Part shown: in pieces, positions 52,097 through 60,509 of the stretch
How positions within the stretch are numbered: the first letter of the stretch is position 1
How the letters are laid out: every line of letters begins with the position of its first letter
Source: DASZHJ01 sp035581425
Lineage (GTDB): Bacteria; Pseudomonadota; Alphaproteobacteria; ATCC43930; CGMCC-115725
Reading direction: 5' to 3'
NCBI GenBank assembly: GCA_035581425.1
Contig: DATJVP010000137.1
Coordinates: 1-64,000, forward strand
DNA length: 64,000 nucleotides
Made by a program: the position numbers and the translations under genes
Notes under the pieces: generated by a model
What the model was told of the DNA's origin: nothing
Seen by the model: the letters and a program-made list of their open reading frames with translations, nothing else
The model's database searches: none

Positions 52097-52591
52097 TTGA
52101 AGCTCTCATTTCCCATCCTCGCTCTGGCGGCCGTGCTTGCCGGCCTCCTCGCAACTCCTCCCGCCGCGCGCGCCGATTGCTTCGAGGATTGCCGGAATAG
52201 CTGCAGAAATGCCGCCTCCAGCGGCGTCACCTCCGATGAGTGCCTCAGCACCTGCAGCCAACAGCGCTGCGGACGCCAAACGAATTTCTTCGGCGCGATC
52301 GCCTATGGCGAGGAGAGCGGGGCCTGGGGTGACGCGCTCGATCTCGCCGACGGCGACTCCGCCAATCAGAGCGCCGTCGCCAAGTGCCGCCAGCATGGTC
52401 AGGATTGCCGGGTCGTTCTGAGTTTCCAGAATGGCTGCGGCGCGCTTGCGGCCGCCAACAATCGGCGCTACGGCACGGGCCAGTCCCCCGACCGTCAGAA
52501 GGCCGAATCCCTCGCACTCGCGGCCTGCAGGGGCAATGGCGGTCAGCCCTGCAATATCTTGATCGGCAGTTGCACCCGGAAGCCGAGCTGA
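52097..52591 (+). CDS. Secreted DUF4189 domain protein
   Basis: 164 residues from TTG at 52097, supported by GGAGG 7 nt upstream; a TTG at 52058 overlaps livF. Signal peptide KLSFPILALAAVLAGLLATP with cut near ARA. A small Cys-rich segment (CFEDCRNSC, then CLSTCSQQRCG) precedes the DUF4189 domain: FFGAIAYGEESGAWGDAL, AVAKCRQHGQDCRVV, FQNGCGALA and ALAACRGNGGQPCNI. Probably disulfide-rich and periplasmic or secreted. No enzymatic role is known to me. Confidence 0.82.
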   Translation: MKLSFPILALAAVLAGLLATPPAARADCFEDCRNSCRNAASSGVTSDECLSTCSQQRCGRQTNFFGAIAYGEESGAWGDALDLADGDSANQSAVAKCRQHGQDCRVVLSFQNGCGALAAANNRRYGTGQSPDRQKAESLALAACRGNGGQPCNILIGSCTRKPS

Positions 52592-52594
52592 GCG

Positions 52595-52900
52595 CTACTC
52601 GACCCGGCGCAGGAAGCTGCGTTCCTCCGCAGGGATGAGGCGCTCCTCGCGCGCGAAACGGAAATTCTCGGCGCCCGCTGCGTCCGTCTTGAGCCGCGCG
52701 CGATAGGCCTCGTAAGCGGCCAGGCTCTCGAACGAAATCAATCCGTAGGCGGTGTCGTTCGTGCCCTCGTGCGGCACCCAATAGCCCACCACCGTGCCGC
52801 CGCAGCGCGGAATGATCTCGAGCCAGCGCCGGGCGTAGGCCTCGAACTCCGCGAGTTTGAAGGGGTCGATGCGGTAGCGGATGAAGACCGTGAGTTCCAT
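52595..52900 (-). CDS. NIPSNAP family protein
   Basis: 101 residues. MELTVFIRYRIDPFKLAEFE, GYWVPHEGTNDTAYGLISFE and the C-terminal FLRRVE are typical of bacterial NIPSNAP proteins, small dimeric alpha-beta barrel proteins found beside catabolic genes. Function is unclear. It converges with the DUF4189 gene 3 bp away. Confidence 0.85.
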   Translation of the reverse strand: MELTVFIRYRIDPFKLAEFEAYARRWLEIIPRCGGTVVGYWVPHEGTNDTAYGLISFESLAAYEAYRARLKTDAAGAENFRFAREERLIPAEERSFLRRVE

Positions 52901-53050
52901 GGCCGTGCCCTCCCAGCTGCTTCGCCTATTCTCGCGGCTCCCTGGGTCCGATGGTTCGGCGGCGATCGAAGTGTGGAGAGGAACCGGCTTGTTCGGGCTG
53001 CGCCCATCCTGCACCATGCGCGCCCCACCGAATGGCATGAGGACGGGACC

Positions 53051-53770
53051 ATGACCGGCAAGACAGTGCTGCAGCGGCTCGACGAGGTCGTGAACGAATT
53101 CTGCCTGCGCGTGCGCTATTTCCGCGAGGAGATGACGCCGGGGCGCGCACGCACCTTCGTGCGCCAGCACCGCCTCAACACGCGCCAGCGCAATTCCGTG
53201 CTGAAGCTCCGCGTTGCCACGAACTGCACGGATTGGGAAACGCGGCTCAACATCATCCGCGCCTGCACGCAGGAGGTGATCGCCGACCATGAGCACGGCC
53301 ATGGCAAGGCGCATTGGCAGATCCTGGAGGAGCTTGGGGTGCGGATCGGCATGCCGCTTCAGGAGATCCGCGAAGCACCGCCGCTGCCCTCGACGCAAGT
53401 CTGCTGGGCCGCCTGGGAAGGCCTCATGAGCAATCGGCACTGGATCGAGGGGATCGTCGCAAACACCTGCGCCGAGCGCATAAACGTGCCCGGTTACGGC
53501 GCGGGCACCATGCGAGAGCATGGCTGGTTTGGCCTCGAGCGGCAGCGCTGGCGCAAGCTCTTCGGCCTCTCCGACGCCGACCTCGACTTCTTCGAGCTGC
53601 ACGAGCAGGCGGACATCGAGCATTCCGACATGGGCTGGCAAGCAGTCGCGCGCTTTGCGAGCCAGTACGGCATGGAGGACGCCGCGGTCAAAGCCTGCGA
53701 AATAAATCTGCGGGTCTGGGAGCTCTATCTCAACGGGATCGCCGAGGCCGGCGATCGCGCCGCGAGCTGA
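53051..53770 (+). CDS. Iron-containing redox enzyme (heme-oxygenase-like / PqqC-TenA fold)
   Basis: 239 residues from ATG. The all-helical fold shows the metal-ligand pattern of the heme-oxygenase-like diiron group: ADHEHGHGKAHW, RHWIEGIVANTCAE and HEQADIEHSDMG. Members such as CADD and related oxidases cleave or oxidise amino acid-type substrates. It stands alone on the plus strand. Its last 46 bp overlap the convergent PAS gene. Confidence 0.8.
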   Translation: MTGKTVLQRLDEVVNEFCLRVRYFREEMTPGRARTFVRQHRLNTRQRNSVLKLRVATNCTDWETRLNIIRACTQEVIADHEHGHGKAHWQILEELGVRIGMPLQEIREAPPLPSTQVCWAAWEGLMSNRHWIEGIVANTCAERINVPGYGAGTMREHGWFGLERQRWRKLFGLSDADLDFFELHEQADIEHSDMGWQAVARFASQYGMEDAAVKACEINLRVWELYLNGIAEAGDRAAS

Positions 53771-54315
53771 TCCGCCGCTGTGACGGATGCGTGCAGCGCC
53801 CGTGTGTAGAGGGTAATCGCGAGCAGCATGTTCACGCGCACGCCATCCTCCGCCAGCGGCAGGGCCAACCGCTCCATCGCGAGATAGCTCTTGTCTACGT
53901 GAAAGGTCGGCTTGCCGCGGCGATAGCTCGGGAGTCCCGCCGCGACCGAGAGGTAATCGGCATGGCTCGCGCTCTCGAGAAACGTGGGATGCACCGCGTC
54001 GAGATAGTTGCCCGTGAAGTCTGCGCCCATGGGCGTAACGTGCGCGGTGCCGATGAGGCGATAGCGGAAGCGCAACCGCGGCTCGCGCAAGACGTCGAGA
54101 AGCCAGAGATAGGGCAGCACGCTCGGTGCGATCCGCAGGGGATCGAAATGCCGGCGCGCTGGGAGCAGCGTCGGTGCGGGACGGATCGCGAGCCAGAGCT
54201 CGCCGAGCGCGCGCACCCGCGGATCGGCGTCGTCGGGGAGCGTGGCAGCGAGGCTCGCTTCGGGATCGGCCGGGAGCGGCTTCGGAGCGGCAAGGGTCGC
54301 AGTGGCAGGCTGCAT
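53725..54315 (-). CDS. PAS_5-type domain protein
   Basis: 196 residues. The pattern LGELWLAIRPAPTLLPARRHFDP, SVLPYLWLLDVLREP, RFRYRLIGTAHV, MGADFTGNYLDAVHP matches the single-domain PAS_5 family common in alphaproteobacteria. No output domain. The 3' end overlaps the convergent iron-enzyme gene by 46 bp, so one of the two stops could have moved recently. Confidence 0.82.
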   Translation of the reverse strand: MQPATATLAAPKPLPADPEASLAATLPDDADPRVRALGELWLAIRPAPTLLPARRHFDPLRIAPSVLPYLWLLDVLREPRLRFRYRLIGTAHVTPMGADFTGNYLDAVHPTFLESASHADYLSVAAGLPSYRRGKPTFHVDKSYLAMERLALPLAEDGVRVNMLLAITLYTRALHASVTAADQLAARSPASAIPLR

Positions 54316-54379
54316 GGCCGCCTACAATTCCACCGCGTGCTTGCGGAGTCGTTAATTTCCCCGTTGTGGGCCTTGCCAG

Positions 54380-55006
54380 CTATGCGGGAGTGCCCTCTCT
54401 CCGGTAGCGCCAGATCTTGATCGGCAGGAAATTGCGTGCGATCCAGCACACGGGCTCGGCTTTCACGCCCGGCGGAATCCAGCGCAGCGGCGAGCTCCGC
54501 ATGTTCGTGAGCTGATGGAAGGAGCCGCCGGGTCCGAGGAGATCGAGGCTCCCCTGGAGTATTGCGGTCTGCACCTCCCGTGGGAACCAGCGAATGGGCA
54601 GGCTCGAGACCACGGTCGCCGCCCGAGCGATGCCGACCGTCGCGAGCAGCTCGGCCAAGCGCCCGGCATCGCCGGCGATCACGGCGATTCCCGGGAAGCG
54701 TCGCCGGAGCAATGCCGCGAACTCGGGATCGAGCTCGATTGCGACGAGACGATTCGGCGGACATCCGGCCGCGAGCAGGCCACGCGTGAGGCTGCCGGTC
54801 CCGGCGCCGAGCTCCACGACCGCCCCCGGCCGCCGCAGCTCGAGGCGAGCCGCCACCGCCTGCGCTACCCACCGCGAGGTCGGCGCGAGCTCGCCCACGC
54901 TTAGCGGGTGGCGCAGCCAGCGGCGCAGTAGAAGCGGCCATTCGCCCGGCGCCCAGGGCTCTCCGGCGGCATCGAAATCGGCGGATTTGAAATCGGAGGC
55001 CCTCAT
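54380..55006 (-). CDS. SAM-dependent methyltransferase, phospholipid N-methyltransferase (PmtA)-like
   Basis: 208 residues from ATG at 55006. LLRRWLRHPLSVGELAPTSR near the N-terminus, VVELGAGTGSLTRGLL (SAM site), RLVAIELDPEF, VIAGDA and VVSSLPIRWFP match rhizobial-type PmtA. Those enzymes methylate phosphatidylethanolamine to phosphatidylcholine at the membrane. The family also includes rRNA adenine dimethyltransferase-like proteins, so the substrate is probable, not certain. Confidence 0.75.
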   Translation of the reverse strand: MRASDFKSADFDAAGEPWAPGEWPLLLRRWLRHPLSVGELAPTSRWVAQAVAARLELRRPGAVVELGAGTGSLTRGLLAAGCPPNRLVAIELDPEFAALLRRRFPGIAVIAGDAGRLAELLATVGIARAATVVSSLPIRWFPREVQTAILQGSLDLLGPGGSFHQLTNMRSSPLRWIPPGVKAEPVCWIARNFLPIKIWRYRREGTPA

Positions 55007-55236
55007 GGCGCCGCGCTCAGCAGAGTTCCACTGCCGGAGTTGAGCACGGGCCGCGCGGCTTTTCCAGCGGCGATGCACCGGCATGCGCGGAGTGAGAACG
55101 CGACTCGCCGCGGAGGCCCTGCGCTTCGCTCCAAGGAGGAGCGTGCCCGGCTCCGCTATTCATCCGAGCGAGCGAGCGTCCCCGCGTTTTGTGCCGCCAT
55201 GGCGGGCGTGCTATCCTTCTGCGAGTGGAGACTCCG

Positions 55237-55482
55237 ATGAGCGATCCGGCCCAGCTGCTGACGCTGCAATTCCTCTCCTGGCTTGCGATCCGCCCGCGCA
55301 GCTATGGCGAGGTCAAGGACGCGTGGCGCAGCACGTGTCCGCGCCTCACGATATGGGAGGACGCGGTCGAGAGCGGGCTGATTCAGTTTCAGAACGGCGG
55401 CGAGCGCTTGAGCGATCGCTCCGCGGTGACGCTGACACCGCGCGGGCGCGCGCTTCTCCAGGACGGGGTGGCCGCGCAGTGA
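55237..55482 (+). CDS. Small winged-helix-like protein, unknown
   Basis: 81 residues from the ATG at 55237. Helical N-terminus (LLTLQFLSWLAIRPRSYGEV), then IWEDAVESGLIQF and VTLTPRGRALL, the layout of a winged-helix domain. It overlaps the epimerase start as GTGA, so it is coupled to that gene and may regulate it (inference). Confidence 0.65.
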   Translation: MSDPAQLLTLQFLSWLAIRPRSYGEVKDAWRSTCPRLTIWEDAVESGLIQFQNGGERLSDRSAVTLTPRGRALLQDGVAAQ

Positions 55483-56465
55483 AGTCCGCACTCGTCTGCG
55501 GCGCCGGTGGATTCATCGGGAGCCACCTCGTCGCGCGGCTGAAGCGCGAGGGCTTCTTCGTGCGCGGCGTCGATCTCAAATTTCCGGAATTCGCGCCGAC
55601 CGAGGCCGACGATTTCGTCATCGGCGACCTCCGGGATTTTGCGGTCTGCAATCGTCTCCTCGACCGCCGATTCGACGAGGTCTACCAGCTCGCGGCCGAT
55701 ATGGGCGGCGCGGGCTACCTCTTCACCGGCGAGAACGACGCGGACGTCATGCACAATTCCGCGCAGATCAACCTCAACATGCTGGAGGCGTGCCTCCGGC
55801 GCGACACGCGGCGAATCTTCTATTCCTCGAGCGCCTGCATGTATCCCGAATACAACCAGCGCGACCCCGACAATCCCAAGACCTCCGAGGACAGCGCCTA
55901 TCCCGCCGCACCCGACAGCGAGTACGGCTGGGAGAAGCTCTTCAGCGAGCGTCTCTATCTCGCCTATTTCCGCAACAAGGGCATGGAGCCGCGTATCGCG
56001 CGGTACCACAATATCTTCGGTCCCTTGGGCTCCTGGAACAACGGCAAGGAGAAGGCCCCGGCCGCGCTCTGCCGCAAGATCGCGGAGGCGAAGGCAGGAG
56101 GTGAGATCGAGATCTGGGGCGACGGCAAGCAGACGCGCTCTTTCCTCTACGTCGACGAGTGCCTGGAGGGTACGACGCGGCTTATGCGCTCGAGCTGGAT
56201 GGGGCCCGTCAACATCGGCTCCGAGGAAATGGTGACGATCGACGGCCTCGCCGAGGGGATCATGGCGGTCGCGGGCAAGAAGGTCGCGATCCGGCACATC
56301 CCTGGCCCTCTGGGCGTGCGCGGCCGCAATTCCGACAATCGCCTGATCGAGGAGAAGCTCGGTTGGAAGCCCAGCGCGCCACTCAAGAGCGGGCTCGCCA
56401 CCACCTACGCCTGGATTGCCGGCCAAGTCGAGCTCGCTCGCGGCAGCAACTCGCCGAAGGTCTGA
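55479..56465 (+). CDS. NAD-dependent epimerase, GDP-mannose 3,5-epimerase-like
   Basis: 328 residues from GTG at 55479. Besides the general SDR motifs (GAGGFIGSHL; YSSSACMYPE; YGWEK catalytic Tyr/Lys), blocks typical of plant GDP-mannose 3,5-epimerase are present: LAADMGGAGYL, QINLNMLEA, RYHNIFGPLGSWNNGKEKAP, EIWGDGKQTRSFLYVDEC and VNIGSEEMV. That enzyme converts GDP-mannose to GDP-L-galactose or GDP-L-gulose. Here the product probably goes to a surface polysaccharide. No glycosyltransferases are adjacent. Confidence 0.85.
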   Translation: MKSALVCGAGGFIGSHLVARLKREGFFVRGVDLKFPEFAPTEADDFVIGDLRDFAVCNRLLDRRFDEVYQLAADMGGAGYLFTGENDADVMHNSAQINLNMLEACLRRDTRRIFYSSSACMYPEYNQRDPDNPKTSEDSAYPAAPDSEYGWEKLFSERLYLAYFRNKGMEPRIARYHNIFGPLGSWNNGKEKAPAALCRKIAEAKAGGEIEIWGDGKQTRSFLYVDECLEGTTRLMRSSWMGPVNIGSEEMVTIDGLAEGIMAVAGKKVAIRHIPGPLGVRGRNSDNRLIEEKLGWKPSAPLKSGLATTYAWIAGQVELARGSNSPKV

Positions 56466-56493
56466 CTCCCTCTTCCCTTTGGGGGAGGAATCC

Positions 56494-57384
56494 CTAAAGC
56501 GTTTCCTTGGCCGTGACCTTGCGGGTCTCCACGAGGCTGTCGGTCGAGGCGTTCGCGAGGACGAAGTCGTAGCGGATGCGCCGGAGCTTCGGCCAGCGTC
56601 CCGTGCCCGAGGCCGGCTCCAGCTTCACCACCAGCGACTTCGAGACGCCGAAGACGGTATCGGAATCGATATGGGGGTCGCCGTCGATGTAGAGCGCGCT
56701 GATGAGCTCGTCGTATCCCTCGGCATGCAGCATGTAGTGAATGTGCGCGGGTCGGAAGGCGTGGCGGTGGAGCGCACGGAGGAAATCGCCGACGGGTCCG
56801 TCGACCGGCACCGAATATCCGATCGGCAGCACCGTGCGGAAACTGTAGCGGCCCTCGAGATCGGTGCGGAATTGCGCGCGGAGATCGGGCGAGGGATCGG
56901 CGCGCTGGCTGTCGTAGATGCCGTCGGCTGCGGCCTGCCAGACGTCGAGCACGGCATTCGCGATTGGCTTGCCGGCGGTGTCGAGAATGCGGCCGGAGCA
57001 ATGCACGGTCTCGCCGGGCTCGCCCTCGGCGATGTTGCCGTCGGCAGGCAGATGCGGTGCGTCGTCGCGGTAGAAGGGACCGATGACACTGGTCGTCGTC
57101 GTGCCCGCGACCGGCCGGCGCTGCATCACCGTCACCAGCATGCTGAGGCCCATGATGTCCGAGAGCAGGATCATCTCCTGCCGCTCCGGCGTCGCCTTCT
57201 GCCCGGTCGCGGTCAGGAACTTGATCGCCTCGAGCCATTCCGACGGCGTGAGCTTCACCTCCCGCGCGTAGTCGTGGAGGTGATGGACCAGCCGCGTGAT
57301 CAGATATTTGAGCCGCGGATCTGGCGTTTTCGCGAGCGTCTCGAGGACGGCCTCGGTGATGTTGTTCTGGTCGACGTCGCGCAT
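56494..57384 (-). CDS. Intradiol ring-cleavage dioxygenase (hydroxyquinol/catechol 1,2-dioxygenase type)
   Basis: 296 residues from ATG at 57384 with GAGG 5 nt upstream; GTG at 57390 is an alternative. An N-terminal helical dimerisation domain leads to the catalytic domain. Iron ligands are visible as Tyr in DGIYDSQ, Tyr in GRYSFRT, and two His in FRPAHIHYM. It opens an aromatic diol or triol to a muconate or maleylacetate. It is cotranscribed after the FAH-type hydrolase and probably the VOC protein. Confidence 0.9.
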   Translation of the reverse strand: MRDVDQNNITEAVLETLAKTPDPRLKYLITRLVHHLHDYAREVKLTPSEWLEAIKFLTATGQKATPERQEMILLSDIMGLSMLVTVMQRRPVAGTTTTSVIGPFYRDDAPHLPADGNIAEGEPGETVHCSGRILDTAGKPIANAVLDVWQAAADGIYDSQRADPSPDLRAQFRTDLEGRYSFRTVLPIGYSVPVDGPVGDFLRALHRHAFRPAHIHYMLHAEGYDELISALYIDGDPHIDSDTVFGVSKSLVVKLEPASGTGRWPKLRRIRYDFVLANASTDSLVETRKVTAKETL

Positions 57385-57391
57385 GGACACC

Positions 57392-58306
57392 TCACTCGCT
57401 GTCGACGCGGTGCGGGATCTCGCGGACCGCGTTGGAGAGTATTCCGACGCCCTCGACCTCGGCCTCGATCTTGTCGCCGCCTTTGAGAAGGCCCGGCGGG
57501 TTCATGGCGAAGCCCACGCCGCTCGGCGTTCCCGTCGCGATCACGTCGCCGGGTTCGAGCGTCATCCCCAGCGAGAGCTGCTCGATGATGGTCTTGAGGT
57601 CGAAGATCATGAGCTTGGTGTTGGAGCTCTGCCGCTGCTCGCCGTTGACGCGGAGCTTGATGTCGAGCGCCTGCGGATCCTTGATCGCGCTCGCATGCAC
57701 GATGTGCGGGCCCATCGGGCAGGAGCCGTCGAGCGCCTTGCCCTTGAACCACTGCTCGTGCCGGCGCTGCAGATCGCGTCCGGTCACGTCGTTGATGATG
57801 GTGTAGCCGAAGACGTGGCTGAGCGCGCGATCCTTGGAGATGTTCTTGCCGCGCTTGCCGATGATTACGCCGAGCTCGACCTCGTAGTCGAGCTTCTGCG
57901 TCACCTGCGGGTCGTAGGGGATCTCGTCGCCGGGTCCGATGATCGCGGTCTGCGGCTTCGTGAAGAACTGCGGAAATTCCGGCAGCTTGATCTCGGTGCC
58001 GCGGGCGCGATGGCCTTCGGCAACGTGCTCGAGGTAGTTGCGGCCTACGCAGAAGACGTTCTTGCGGGGGTGCGGGATCGGCGCGAGGACCTTCACCGAG
58101 GAGAGCGCCAAGGTATTGCCGGCATTGGCCCGCTTCCCGGCCTCGCGCGCGGCCGCGAGGCCGGCCTCGCCTGCGAGCACCACCTCGAGCACGGATTTGG
58201 CGCCGGCAAGGCCGCTCACACCCTCGGAGAGATCGAGCACGCGCTCGCCGTCGATCAGCAGGCCCGCGCCGGTGCGGTTGCCCTGGCGGAAGGTCACGAA
58301 TTTCAT
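57392..58306 (-). CDS. Fumarylacetoacetate hydrolase family protein
   Basis: 304 residues with ribosome site GAGGAAA. NVFCVGRNYLEHVAE, DYEVELGVIIGKRGK (metal Glu residues), GYTIINDVTGRDLQ, LDGSCPMGPHIV and GDVIATGTPSGVGF mark the FAH fold. It hydrolyses or decarboxylates an acylpyruvate or ring-fission product. 7 bp before the dioxygenase gene. Confidence 0.92.
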   Translation of the reverse strand: MKFVTFRQGNRTGAGLLIDGERVLDLSEGVSGLAGAKSVLEVVLAGEAGLAAAREAGKRANAGNTLALSSVKVLAPIPHPRKNVFCVGRNYLEHVAEGHRARGTEIKLPEFPQFFTKPQTAIIGPGDEIPYDPQVTQKLDYEVELGVIIGKRGKNISKDRALSHVFGYTIINDVTGRDLQRRHEQWFKGKALDGSCPMGPHIVHASAIKDPQALDIKLRVNGEQRQSSNTKLMIFDLKTIIEQLSLGMTLEPGDVIATGTPSGVGFAMNPPGLLKGGDKIEAEVEGVGILSNAVREIPHRVDSE

Positions 58307-58337
58307 GGTGCAATTTCCTCGTGGAATGAAAGTGGTG

Positions 58338-58793
58338 TCAGCGCAGGTCCGAGGCCATCACCTCGGCGCGCCGGCCCTTGGCCTCGGACGCGGCGAAGTT
58401 GAGCTCGACCTTGACGCCATTGGGATCGAGAAGGAATAGCTGATAGAGGCCCTGGTCGTCCACCTGGCGCTCCTTGAAGGCGACCCCCAGGCGGCGCAGA
58501 TGCTCGAGCATGTCCGGAAGGCCGGTTGCGCGGAAGGCCACGTGGTCGATGACGCCGGAGCCGCGCGTCGCCTCGGATTCCTGTCCGAGATAGCGCTTGC
58601 GCTCCTCCGAGACCTTGGTGCCGCCCTGGGTCATGTGCAGCACGTCGCGCTCGCCGAGATAGAGCCAGTAGACGGGAAAGCCGAAATCGGGATGCGGACC
58701 TTCGCGCATGCCGAGGACGCGGACGTACCAATTCTTGGTCGCCTCGAGATCCTCGGCCTGGATCAGGTAGTGCTCGAGATGGCTCAAGGGCAT
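58338..58793 (-). CDS. VOC family protein (glyoxalase/extradiol dioxygenase-like)
   Basis: 151 residues, two beta-alpha-beta modules: LSHLEHYLIQAEDLEATKNW with metal His, and DHVAFRATGLPDML, ending VKVELNFA with metal Glu. Members are dioxygenases or isomerases in aromatic breakdown. It lies 31 bp upstream of the FAH gene on the same strand and is likely the first gene of a three-gene unit. Confidence 0.85.
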   Translation of the reverse strand: MPLSHLEHYLIQAEDLEATKNWYVRVLGMREGPHPDFGFPVYWLYLGERDVLHMTQGGTKVSEERKRYLGQESEATRGSGVIDHVAFRATGLPDMLEHLRRLGVAFKERQVDDQGLYQLFLLDPNGVKVELNFAASEAKGRRAEVMASDLR

Positions 58794-58879
58794 GGGGGCG
58801 TACTCCGGTGGAACGCGATATTATCGGCGCCGGGTGGCCCCGCGTAAAGGCCGCCCCCAACGCATCGGAGGCTCCGCGC

Positions 58880-59206
58880 ATGCCCGCCTATTGGGTCGCC
58901 CGTTCCCGCGTCATCGATCCCGTCGAATACAAGAAATACACGGATCTCGTCCCCGCGATCATCGCCAAGCACGGCGGCAAGGTCCTCGCCCGCGGCGGTC
59001 GTTTCGAGATCGTCGAAGGACCACAGAAATTCCACCGCTTCATCGTGATCGAGTTCCCGACCCTGGAGCAGGGGGTCGCCTGTTTCAAATCTCCGGAATA
59101 CGACGCCGCCGCCCGTTTCCGCCGTGCCGGCGCCGGCGAGGTGGAGACCGTCATCGTCGAGGGTGTTATCCCATCTTCGATTGGAGAGGGAGGTTTGCGC
59201 GGCTAA
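58880..59206 (+). CDS. DUF1330 domain protein
   Basis: 108 residues. AYWVARSRVIDPVEYKKYTD, HGGKVLARGG, GPQKFHRFIVIEFPTLEQGV and CFKSPEYDAA are the DUF1330 pattern, a small ferredoxin-like fold often next to catabolic genes. Divergent from the VOC gene. Function unknown. Confidence 0.85.
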   Translation: MPAYWVARSRVIDPVEYKKYTDLVPAIIAKHGGKVLARGGRFEIVEGPQKFHRFIVIEFPTLEQGVACFKSPEYDAAARFRRAGAGEVETVIVEGVIPSSIGEGGLRG

Positions 59207-59258
59207 TCGTATTGAGCATAGGATAAAGAAAACCTGTTGGATCGGGAGGAAGCGAAAA

Positions 59259-60509
59259 GTGCTCAAAAGACTCATTCTCGCATTGTGCGTCCTTCTCGCC
59301 CTTGCCGCGCTGCCTGCGCTCGCGCAGAACAAGACGCCGATCCGGATCGGCTACGGCATGGCGCTCACTGGCGGCCTGGCCGCCAATGGAAAATCCGCCC
59401 TCCTCGCGCAGAAGATCTGGGAGGCGGACGTCAACGCGAAGGGCGGGCTTCTGGGCCGGCCGGTGCAGCTCGTTTATTACGACGACCAGAGCAATCCCGC
59501 GACCGTACCGGGCCTCTACACCAAGCTTCTAGACGTGGACAAGGTCGACCTCGTGATCGGCGGTTATGCCACCAACATGCTGGCGCCTGCGATGCCCGTG
59601 GTGATGCAGCACAACAAAGTGCTGATCGGGCTCCTCGGCCTCGCGGTGAACACGGAGTTCAAGTATTCACGTTATTTCGTGATGGCGCCCACGGGCGGCA
59701 TGGATCCGAAATCCTCGATCTCGCAGGGGTTCTTCGAGGTCGCGGCTGCGCAGAATCCGAAGCCGAAGACGCTCGCGATCGTCGCGGCCGACGCCGAGTT
59801 CTCGCGCAACGCCGCCGACGGCGCGCGCGAGAACGCCAAGAAGATCGGGCTCGAGATCGTCTACGACAAGACCTATCCGCCGAGCACGACCGATTACACG
59901 CCGATCGTGCGTGCGATCCAGGCGACCAATCCCGACGTCGTCTTCGTGGGCTCCTATCCCCCGGATTCGATCGGCATGGTGCGAGCGGCGGCGGAGGTAG
60001 GCCTCAAGGCGAAGCTCTTTGGCGGCGGCATGGTGGGATTGCAGGCGACCGCGATCAAGACGCAGCTGGGCCCCGCCCTCAACGGCATCGTCAACTACGA
60101 CTTCTGGATTCCCGTCCCGAAGATGCAGTTCCCAGGGGTCAACGAGCTCATCAAGCGTTATCAGGAGCAAGCGGCGGGGCAGGGCGTCGACGTGCTTGGC
60201 TATTACATGGTGCCCTGGGCCTACGCGCAGCTCCAGGTGCTCGGCGAGGCGATCACGGCCACGAACAGCCTCGACGACGCCAAGATCGCGGACTACATCC
60301 ACGCGAACACCTTCAAGACCGTGCTCGGTGACGTGAAATTCGGCGGCAACGGCGAATGGGCGGTGCCGCGGGTCGTGCAGGTGCAGTTCCACGACATCAA
60401 GGACAACAGCGTGGACCAGTTCCGCACCATGGATACGCAGACCGTGGTGGCGCCCGCGGATTACGCCTCGGGCAAGGTGATCTATCCCTTCACCGACGCG
60501 CGCAAGTGA
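59259..60509 (+). CDS. Branched-chain-type ABC transporter substrate-binding protein
   Basis: 416 residues from GTG at 59259 with GGGAGGA upstream. Signal LKRLILALCVLLALAALPAL, cut near ALAQN; peripla_BP_6 fold with IRIGYGMALTGGLAANGK and NAKGGLLGRPVQLVYYDD. Its stop overlaps the amidase GTG. No permease genes are adjacent; the truncated LivF at the right edge on the opposite strand may belong to a further transporter. Confidence 0.9.
   Translation: MLKRLILALCVLLALAALPALAQNKTPIRIGYGMALTGGLAANGKSALLAQKIWEADVNAKGGLLGRPVQLVYYDDQSNPATVPGLYTKLLDVDKVDLVIGGYATNMLAPAMPVVMQHNKVLIGLLGLAVNTEFKYSRYFVMAPTGGMDPKSSISQGFFEVAAAQNPKPKTLAIVAADAEFSRNAADGARENAKKIGLEIVYDKTYPPSTTDYTPIVRAIQATNPDVVFVGSYPPDSIGMVRAAAEVGLKAKLFGGGMVGLQATAIKTQLGPALNGIVNYDFWIPVPKMQFPGVNELIKRYQEQAAGQGVDVLGYYMVPWAYAQLQVLGEAITATNSLDDAKIADYIHANTFKTVLGDVKFGGNGEWAVPRVVQVQFHDIKDNSVDQFRTMDTQTVVAPADYASGKVIYPFTDARK

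Noticed and set aside
56468..56490. Terminator between the epimerase and dioxygenase genes
   Set aside because: The CCTCTTCCC/GGGGGAGG stem is imperfect and no T-run follows.
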